Source: Avena insularis (Eukaryota > Streptophyta > Magnoliopsida > Poales > Poaceae). From it: 64,000 bases of DNA. Below the pieces are notes generated by a model. That model saw only the letters and a list, made by a program, of their open reading frames with translations, did not search any database and had not been told where the DNA came from. Both the position numbers and the translations under genes were made by a program. Each line of letters opens with the position of its first letter. Within the stretch, counting starts at the first letter, position 1. Shown here piece by piece: positions 56,180 through 64,000 of this stretch. Where the stretch lies: contig CM042694.1 in assembly GCA_023614405.1 (NCBI GenBank), positions 132,995,711 through 133,059,710 of the forward strand, written 5' to 3'.

Positions 56180-58460
56180 TGCGCAACACCCTACGGGCGC
56201 GGCATCCGGTTTATATTAGACATATACAAGAATGTACAGGTGGGGTCGGTTACAATTGGTTTACAATACGTATAGGTACAAAACACCAATACATATGGAT
56301 TCTATCAGCATCCCTCAATCTCAACTATATATGGGAAACGTGTGGAGATTGCGCTTGCACTCCTGAAACAATGGTAGTGGTAGCGGCTTCATGAGAGATA
56401 TCGGCAGGCTGATCTCTGGACGCCATAAACCGGACTTCAATGACCTTTGAGCAACATGTTCATAGCGAAAGTGAAAATCGACCTCAATATGTATTGTCTG
56501 TGCATGAAATACTAGGTTGGAAGAGAGATATGTAGCTCCAATATGATCACACCATAGGACAGGTGGAAAGTCTTGATGAACACCAACTTGTTTGAGAACA
56601 ACTTCCACCCAGATCAGTTCAGCAGTGGCATTAGCCACAACTTTATACTCAGACTCTGTGCTAGACCGAGACATAGTAGGACGTTTAAGAGAACTCCGTG
56701 CAATCAAATTCTCACCAAGAAAGAGGGCATATCCCCCTTAGATCGCTTGTCTTCCACATCTCCAGCCCGATCAACATCAGAATACATAGCCACATAGGTA
56801 GACACTGACGGTCGAAGGAGAAATCCATGATCAAGAGTACCATTGACAAGCCGCAATATCCTCTTGACAACATACCAGTGTTCTTCAGTTGGCATATGAA
56901 GAAACCGACATACACGATTAACAACAAATGGCAGATCTGGATGAGTGAGAAAGAGATACTGTAACCCGCCAACAATACTCCGATAGTTAGTAGCATCATC
57001 ATTACTCAAGGCTGGACTATCAGGAGGAAAAAGTTTGGTAGAAAAAGACATAGGAGTGTCTGCAGATTTGCACTTCAATATACCAGCTCTCCGAAGAAGA
57101 CCAAGAACATATTTCCACCGAGTCAACGTGAGACCACCAACACGGCGTGGCACTTCAATATCAAGAAAATAATGCAGTGGACCAAGATCCTTAACAACAA
57201 ACTCCTAGTGAAATCCATGAAGAAGATGATCAATAGCATGTGAGGAATAGCTGAGAACAATGATGTCTTCCACATACACCAGAAGATATACTGTAATATT
57301 TGACCACTAAAATATAAACAAGGATGTGTTAACAATAGACTCCATAAAACCATGATGTCTCAACAATGTAGCAAGTCATGCATGCCAATCACAAGGAGCA
57401 TGTTTCAGTCCATAGATGGATTTAGATAGGAGACACAAATGATGAGGGCGCTTAGGATCCTCAAAACCATGTGGCTGACGCATACATACCTCCTCCTCAA
57501 GAACACCATTGAAAAAACCATTCTGAATATCAAGCTTAGGCATAAACCATCCACATGTAACTGCAAGTGAGATAAGCAAACGGATGGTTGTACGCTTGAC
57601 CACAAGACTGAAGTTGTCCTTATAGTCCAACCAATATTTCTGTGTGAACCCTTTAGCAACCAATCTATCTTTATACCTCTCAATAGTGCCATTAGCATGT
57701 CACTTGACCTTAACACCTATTTTGAATCAACAATATTAATACTAGAACGAGGATGAGTGACCTTCCATGTACCATTCTTTACCACAGCCTCATCGCTTCA
57801 TTCCAATGAGGAATTCCCAACACGAAACAAAAATGACAAGGCTCGGAATGAGGATCCACAATAGCATGGGTCATACAAGTAGCTAACCAGGCAATAGTCC
57901 CATCAGTCTGTTGCTTGTGTTGACGAATACCACAAAGACTACAAGTAACAAGATGTAGAGCATCATCTAGCAAAGGCATGAGTGGTGCAAGGAGAGGACC
58001 AGGCGTGTCAGCAGACTCAGGTGACATGGTTGATGGCGTGTCCTCCGATGTCGGTGGTGAGTTCAACTCAAACCGGATTGTAACTCCAGGGGTTGCAGAG
58101 GATCTCGTGGAGGCAGCTGGGGACGGACTAGACGGAAAGGTAACCTCCTGCGTACGCATGCGTGACAACGGAGGTAATGCGACATCGCGGTGTAGCGGGA
58201 CTGGAACAAGTCCAGGCAGCGCAGGGCATGCGCATGTGGCTGCATGGAGTCTGCAGCGACACCCCCCCAATAAACGCTAAGAGGAATCAGTGATGCTGGG
58301 TCGTCAAGGAGGTCAAGACGGGCACCACGGCCAACACGTGCACCATGGTTAGATAGAAATGGCGATGCATGTGCATAATCTTCAAATTGGTCAAGCGAAA
58401 GAGGTAAATTGGAAGAAAGTGATGGTGACTCGTGTTGAAAATATGCACTAGAGGAAAATA
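56180..58460 (-). pseudogene. Minus-strand Copia remnant: linker, RT and RNase H
   Basis: From right to left. A Pro/Ser-rich linker at 58270-57779 ends LGIPHWNEAM, the usual entry to Copia RT. RT at 57663-57376 has MVAKGFTQKYWLDYKDNFS, KLDIQNGFFNGVLEEEVCM and LSKSIYGLKHAPCDWHA. The catalytic YVDD region near 57270 is decayed (VYVEDIIV-like). The next piece at 57153-56704 has YRSIVGGLQYLFLTHPDLPF. RNase H at 56707-56321 has PTMSRSSTESEYKVVANATA and VLWCDHIGATYLSSN. No gag, integrase core or LTRs were found. It abuts the hAT remnant at about 58460. Confidence 0.85.
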
Positions 58461-58469
58461 ATAAATATG

Positions 58470-59740
58470 TTTATAATAAGAACTAGCTTGAGTTGATGTG
58501 CAAAAAATGTATATAATAATAAGAACACGACTCTCTTGCACGATCAATGTTTTTAGTCCTTTAATATCTCCTTTCATGTTGCTAGCTCCATCATAACCTT
58601 GACCATGAATGTGAGCCATAGTCAAACCATTAGTAGAAACTAAATCTTCGATTGCATTCTTAAGTGATGAAGAGGTATCACCTACATGAACAACTCCAAT
58701 AACGTACTTACATGTACTGATTGATGGAGATAACGTAAACAAAGAGAAAGTTGTTCTTTATGTGATATATCACTAGACTCATCAACCAAAATAGCATAGG
58801 GCTCATCACCAAGTTTTTCTATAATTTTCTTTCTAGTTCCTATAGCACAACATTGAATAATATTTTGTATATTTGGGCTATTTATTATGAAATTACCTAG
58901 AGAATTGTTCAAAACATACTTATGTACTTCTTGACTATTTTCTGCAAGAAATTCCAACATTTCAAGGAAGTTCCCTTTGTTGCTATTATCTCCACTTTCA
59001 TCATATCCACGGAATGCCAATCCTTGATGCAAAATAAACTTGATACATCTAAGTGAATAAGTCACCCTTATCTTGTAAAGGTGAAGATCCTCATCTATCC
59101 ACTTCTCAGTATAATAATCAATTGCTACCTTAGGATTTATGAACCCAATGCATCTCTCTTGAGCTGCATTATGTGCCTTAGAATCCACATGTTTCAAAAG
59201 TGTTTTCTCTCCAGTATTCTAATTTCTTCACCCATTAACTATAAATGTATTTGGCCCAGTACCTTCTTGAACAAGTGGTATACAAACAGAAACATAGAAT
59301 CCTTTTTGATACTATATTCAAGCCACTCGTAATTATACAACCATACAACATTGAATCGATGATCTCTTTTATTCAATGTTCCTTTTTGGAAAAACATGTG
59401 TATAAGGTTTGAAAATTTTGAATAAGATGCCTTTCACCTGGATCATGCGGGAGCTAATTGATGTCATAATCCAGGGGGTGGCGGTGGTGGCGATGACGAT
59501 GACGATGGAGGGGGCGAGGGCATATGGTTCACAGTTACCCTCTCTTTCTCTTGATTGTGCTCTTCCGTCAAAGTTTTAACCGAAGAAGGATTATTTGAAC
59601 CAACAACAACTTTTTTAGATGCGTGTCTCTTAAACAAAGATGCAATGTCTCCGCTTCTCTTCATGACTGAAACGTCCCATAAATAAAATAGATAAAAATT
59701 GGCACTACATATGGCATCATTTAATAGATCTCGCATGTAA
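58470..59740 (-). pseudogene. hAT transposase remnant (TTF-type / DUF4371 class), minus strand
   Basis: The reading starts at 59664 with MKRSGDIASLFKRHASKKVV and an acidic/Pro-rich linker. After decayed zinc-finger text (DPGERHLIQNFQT near 59430), the open piece 59197-58682 has MKHVDSKAHNAAQERC, FRGYDESGDNSNKGNFLEML and AILVDESSDISHKEQLSLCL. The next frame has GVVHVGDTSSSLKNAIEDL (58700) and HIHGQGYDGASNMKGDIKGL. These are the hallmarks of plant hAT proteins with a TTF-type zinc finger and DUF4371. The C-terminal hAT dimerisation domain is missing: the frame degrades after LIVQES at about 58530. Several frameshifts. Confidence 0.85.
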
Positions 59741-60554
59741 TGCTAGAACAAAAGATTATGGTGCTGCCTAGCACATACTAAACCTTAATTTATGATTTCC
59801 TTATGTATTCGTGTTTACGGGACAATGGTGACTAATGTACTTCAACTAAGTAGAACTACATACTAGTAGAACGTACTGGAGCTAAAACAAGACCAAGCTA
59901 ACAGAGGGAATTCAAGAAAGAAGGAAGAAGAAATAATCTTTGATCGATCACGAAATACAATCACGATTGTCACGAACTTGCTGATTCCCGGTTGCTGGGG
60001 ACGAGGACGGCGCTGAATCCCAAAGTCCCATTCCAATCGGCAATCGGTATTGTTGAAAATGGATCCTTGGCACCCGACAATTGGCAAGAACTAATCTTGT
60101 TGGGCATCAAAGCAACTCTAGCAGACCCTGCATTCGCATAATAACCGCCGTTTTGCCATTTTACTGGGAAAAGGCTCGGACCAGAAAATGCATAAACATC
60201 GACCCACGACTTTTTGGGAGGCTCAGCGAATTCCGCCTCTTGACCCGCACATAACGCAGGTCCAGAGCTCTTTTCCGGGTCGGTCCGCATCGCGTGCAAG
60301 GCAATGGAACAAAGAAAGTTTCAGCTAGCTCCCGTTACCGCGCTCCCGCGTTCACCACCACCGCGGATTTCGCCGGCCCTGTCCTCTCCGCCCTCGCCAC
60401 ACGCCCTTCTGTCCACCATGGTCGCTCTGACCCTGCCGATTTGTGCCGACCAAGTCCTGCTGGTCGAACCAGCCCCGTGAGTCCCCGCCGGATCTCGATC
60501 AGCTGCCGCTACACCTTCCGGCACCCAGCTAGCTAGAGCTCCTGCCAGCCAGCA
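59741..60554. other. Unassigned; minus ORF of 109 codons
   Basis: The minus ORF 60299-59970 (starting MHAMRTDPEKSSGPALCAGQ) has a fair coding look, with KKSWVDVYAFSGPSLFPVKW, but I do not recognise it. It could be a captured fragment or part of the hAT element's 5' region. GC-rich to 60540, where the BARE/Angela-type LTR begins. Confidence 0.3.
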
Positions 60555-62291
60555 TGTTGGTGCTCCTCCAAACTGAAGGGTTTCGCGGCATAGTAAATCA
60601 AAATTTCCTACGGATGCGAACAGAGGGAAAGCCAAGATCTAATCTAGGAGATGCAAACAACGAGAGAGATTGGATTAGATCTTCATACCCTTGAAGATTC
60701 GCACAGCGGAACGTTCGACGGAACATGGGTGATGTAGTCGTACTCGCTTCTCCTCCTCGCGATCCGATCCGATCTAGCACCACAAGTGGCGGTGCCTCTG
60801 TGAGATGCACACGTGCAGCACCTCGACGTCTCCTCCTTCCTCGGACCAGCAAGTAGGGTGGAGAGATGGATTGGATCTACAACACGACGGCGTGGTGTAT
60901 ATGGTGGAGAATTTCTGCCGCAGGGCTTCGCCTACAAACAGTCGGGAGGGAGAGAGGAGGGCAGCAGGGCTACTAGGGTTTGGAGGAAGGTGTGTGTTAG
61001 GGGGAGGGGGCGCACCAGCCCTCTATATATAGAGGGGGGGGGGGTGCGGCCAGCCCTTGCCCATCCTCCAAGCCTATCTCTAGTTTAAACGATTTAAACT
61101 CTCCCTTCTAGAAACCCTATCTTATCTCTAGTTTAAACGATTTAAACTTATCTAGGATTGGCTGGGCCCTATGGGGCCTTGTGCCCCTGGCCCAATGCGG
61201 CCAGGACACTCCCTCATAGGCCCATGCCCCCTCCCGGAAGGTGGGGCCACGTTGGTCCCCTTCCGGAAGGTTCTAGAAGCTTCCGGTACAATACCGATTA
61301 ACCCGGAACAATTCAACTCCAAAACTGCCGCCTTATATGAATCTTATTCTCCGGACCACTCCGGAACCTCTCGTGATGTCCCGGATCCCATCCGAGACTC
61401 CGAACAAAAATTCATAAACCAATTATCCAATCTATCCTAGCGTCGAGACACGTTAAGTGTGTGACCTCGGGTTCGAGAATATGCGACATGATCTTCTATC
61501 AATAATCAACAATGGGTCTGGGCACCCATATTGACTCCTACACATTCATCGATGATCATATCGGGTGAACCACGATGCCAGGATTCAATCAATCACATAT
61601 ATATATTCCCTTCGTCTCGCGATATTTTACTTGCCCGAGATTCGATCGTCGGTACTGTCATACCTAGTTCAATCTCGTTCACAGCAAGTACTTTACTCGT
61701 TCCGTAATCCGATATTACTTTGTGATTAACTCCTTAACCACATGCTTGCAAGCGGTGTTGATATCTATTACCGAGTGGGCCCGAAGTATATCTCTCTGAC
61801 TTGGGAGGGAAAAATTCCATCTCGATACATACAACCCAACAGATACTTTCCGATCACCTGAGAGACACCTTTATGATCACCCTCTCATAGGATGACGTTT
61901 GATGACCTCAAAGCTTTCTTCCGGTACCAGGGAGTTGCATTATCTCATGGTCTAAGGAATACAATATTTGACATAGGAAAAGCTTCGCAAAGATGAACAC
62001 GATGAAACGATCTAATTGCTTTGCTTAGTTTGGGTCTGTCCACCATATCATTCTCCAATGATATGATCTCATTATCAATTGACAACTCATGTCTATGGTT
62101 AGGAAACCTTAACCATCATTGATCAATGAGCTAGTCCATAGAGGCGTACTAGGGACATGGTGTTGTTCACAAACCACACAAGTATTAATGTTTCCGCTTA
62201 ATACAATTCTAGCATGGAATATAAACTTTATCATGAACAAGAATTATAATAATAACATCTTTATTATTGCCTCTAGGGCATAATTCCAACA
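60555..62291 (-). repeat. 3' LTR of the BARE/Angela-type element
   Basis: 1737 bp, a normal length for this family. A TATA region CCCTCTATATATAGAGGGGG is at 61019-61038, near the expected promoter place. The left edge TGTTGGTGCTCC at 60555 is an estimate, since no target duplication can be checked. Confidence 0.85.
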
Positions 62292-62307
62292 GTCTCCCAC
62301 TTGCACT
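62292..62307 (-). promoter_or_regulatory. Polypurine tract of the BARE/Angela-type element
   Basis: The minus strand reads AGTGCAAGTGGGAGAC directly before the LTR start at 62291; it primes plus-strand cDNA. Confidence 0.8.
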
Positions 62308-62309
62308 AG

Positions 62310-63950
62310 AGTCAATAATCTAGTTCACATTTGGCAACAATCTCACACCCATGGCACTGAGGTGCTGATCATGTTTTACACGTGGAAGAGGTTTAGTCAA
62401 TGGATCTGCGACATTCAGATCTGTATGTACTTTGCTGATCTTCAGATCTCCATCTGCTATATAATCTCGGATTATATGAAACTTTGATTGATATGCTTGG
62501 TCTTTGGATGATATCTTGGTTCCTTAGCGAGTGCTATGGCGCGGTGTTGTCACACAATATCTCTAGTGGGTCCAATGCACTTGAACCACGCCAAGCTTCG
62601 ATGATGAAGTTTCGATCCAAACTCCTTCACTTGGCGCTTCTGCGGCAGCCATGTATTCCGCTTCTCATAGATCCCGATCACGCTTTGCTTGCGACTTCTC
62701 CAGCTCACAGCTCCTCCATTCAAAATATACACGTATCCTGTCTGAGATTTAGAATCATCCTTGTCGGTGTCGAAACTAGCATCGACGTAACCTTTTACGA
62801 CAAGCTGTTCATCACCCCCATAGACTAAGAACATTTCTTTAGTCCTATTTAGGTACCTTAGGATGTTCTTCACGGCTGTCCAAAGGTTCCACTCTGGATC
62901 ACTTTGATATCTGCTCGTCAAACTAAGAGCATTGGACACATCCGGTCTAGTACAAGATGGCATACATGATGGAACCTATGGCCGAGGCATAAGGCACTTT
63001 GCTCATAGCTTCCCTATCATTTACCAGAATGGACACGAGCCTTGCTCAATATCTTACCGACAACATAGGCAATGAACCTTTCAATGCTTTATCCATTCTG
63101 AACCTTTTCAGAACTTTGTCTAGGTATGTACTCGCTTAAAGCTATCAGCCTTTTGTCTATCTCTATAGATTTTTATGCCCAATATATAAGCAGCTTCACC
63201 TAGGTCTTTCATTGAAAAACACTTGTTCAAATAACTCTTCACATCGTTAAGCATGTTGATGTCATTTCCAATAATCAATATGTCATCCACATATAGTACC
63301 AGAAACGTCACCGAGCTCCCACTCACTTTCTTGTAGATGCAAGCTTCGTAGCAATTTGGAACAAATCCAAAGCTCTTGATCACTTGATCAAAACGAAGGT
63401 TCCAACTCCAAGATGCTTGCTTCAGTCCATAAATGGAACGCTAAAGTTTGCATACTTTATCAGCATCCTTAGGATCGACAAAACCTTCGGGTTGCATCAT
63501 ATACAACTCTTCATCAATGTTGCCATTGAGGAACGCAGTCTTGACATCCATCTGCCATATTTCATAATCATGAAACGCAGCAATTGCTAATAAAATCCGA
63601 ATGGACTTAAACATCGCTACGAGAGAGAAAGTCTCATCGTAGTCAACACCTTGAACTTGTCGAAAACCTTTCACAACAAGCCGTGCTTTATAGACGGTAA
63701 CATTACCATCCGCGTCCGTTTTCTTCTTGAAGATCCATTTGCACTCAACGGCCTTTCGGTCGCTAGGAGGGTCCACCAAAGTCCATACTTGGTTTTCGCT
63801 CATGGATCCCAATTCGGATTTCATGGCTTCTAGCCATTTCTCAGAGTTTGGGCTCATCATCGCCTCATAGTTCGTAGGTTCACTGTCTTCTACTAACAAG
63901 ACAGTCAAGACAGGTTGCTGCATTACCACTCAGGAGGGGCACGCGACCTT
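62310..63950 (-). pseudogene. BARE/Angela-type Copia RT and RNase H, with stops
   Basis: On the minus strand from 63929: NYEAMMSPNSEKWLEAMKSE, CKWIFKKKTDADGNVTVYKA and QMDVKTAFLNGNIDEELYMM, then KVCKL and an in-frame TAG (about 63441) where family members read on into RSIYGLKQAS. The next piece (63383-63120) has FLVLYVDDILIIGNDINML, with the catalytic YVDD intact, and MKDLGEAAYILGIKIYRDR; a frameshift follows. RNase H lies at 62963-62550 (SNALSLTSRYQSDPEWNLW, YVDASFDTDKDDSKSQTGYV). The 5' part of pol and gag are outside the window. Confidence 0.9.
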
Positions 63951-64000
63951 GTCGACCTGCGACGTTCAGTAGCAGCATCGTCCGAAGCTTCATGATCCTT

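Larger units (their letters stand above)
60555..64000 (-). mobile_element. BARE/Angela-type Copia retrotransposon, minus strand, running off the window
   Basis: The 3' LTR is at 60555-62291. On the minus strand it starts TGTTGGAATTATGCCCTAGA, the well-known start of Triticeae BARE/Angela/WIS LTRs, preceded by the purine tract AGTGCAAGTGGGAGAC. Pol follows to the window edge on the minus strand. The 5' half of the element and its other LTR lie beyond base 64000. Pol carries stops, so this copy is defective. Confidence 0.9.

Noticed and set aside
59970..60299. The 109-codon minus ORF as a captured organelle or host gene
   Set aside because: I could not match it to any family with confidence; left as unassigned.

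Overview
The window looks like an intergenic stretch of a large grass genome of the Triticeae type (wheat, Aegilops, barley or rye). The case rests on a BARE/Angela-type Copia element at the right end, CACTA, Stowaway and Tourist elements of grass type, Helitrons, nested insertions and multi-exon plant gene remnants. I see no intact single-copy protein gene. Almost all coding sequence belongs to transposable elements or is a broken gene fragment.

Layout. 1-3.3 kb: a broken multi-exon retroelement-associated gene, a Stowaway MITE and a candidate phasiRNA precursor. 4.1-6.0 kb: a small non-autonomous Copia-type LTR element on the minus strand, with 154-bp LTRs and a 5-bp target duplication. 6.8-19.2 kb: a CACTA element whose first gene is split by a 9.66-kb Ty3/gypsy element (8418-18073). 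19.3-21.1 kb: a minus-strand Copia remnant. 21.5-22.5 kb: a hAT-type non-autonomous element with a perfect 8-bp duplication. 23.2-27.1 kb: thirteen tandem copies of a ~257-bp unit between 41-bp inverted repeats. 27.9-32.6 kb: a probable Helitron (minus strand) holding a broken EXO84-type exocyst gene fragment and a mitochondrial nad2 trans-splicing intron/exon fragment. 32.8-39.2 kb: a full-length but broken Copia element with a CTCGC duplication. 40-55 kb: a region with repeated miR2118-target-like motifs, interrupted by a second Helitron (41.6-45.4 kb), a LINE fragment, Stowaway MITEs and a GC-rich island. 56.2-59.7 kb: a minus-strand Copia remnant abutting a minus-strand hAT transposase remnant. 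60.6-64 kb: a BARE/Angela-type Copia element, minus strand, running off the right edge.

The most interesting signal is a set of six (possibly seven) plus-strand motifs of the form TAGGCYTGGGAGGCAATGGG, at 2855, 40544, 45724, 49039, 51974, 54586 and weakly 53174. Each closely matches the complement of the miR2118 family (core CCTCCCA). They lie in non-coding, locally duplicated sequence, and the clearest copies (2.9 kb, 52.0 kb) have a TATA box about 100-160 bp upstream. This fits a cluster of grass reproductive 21-nt PHAS loci: lincRNAs cut by miR2118 and diced into phased siRNAs in anthers. The loci would work together as a duplicated precursor family sharing one trigger, while the transposons around them explain their spacing and disruption. 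This is inference from sequence; small-RNA data would decide it.
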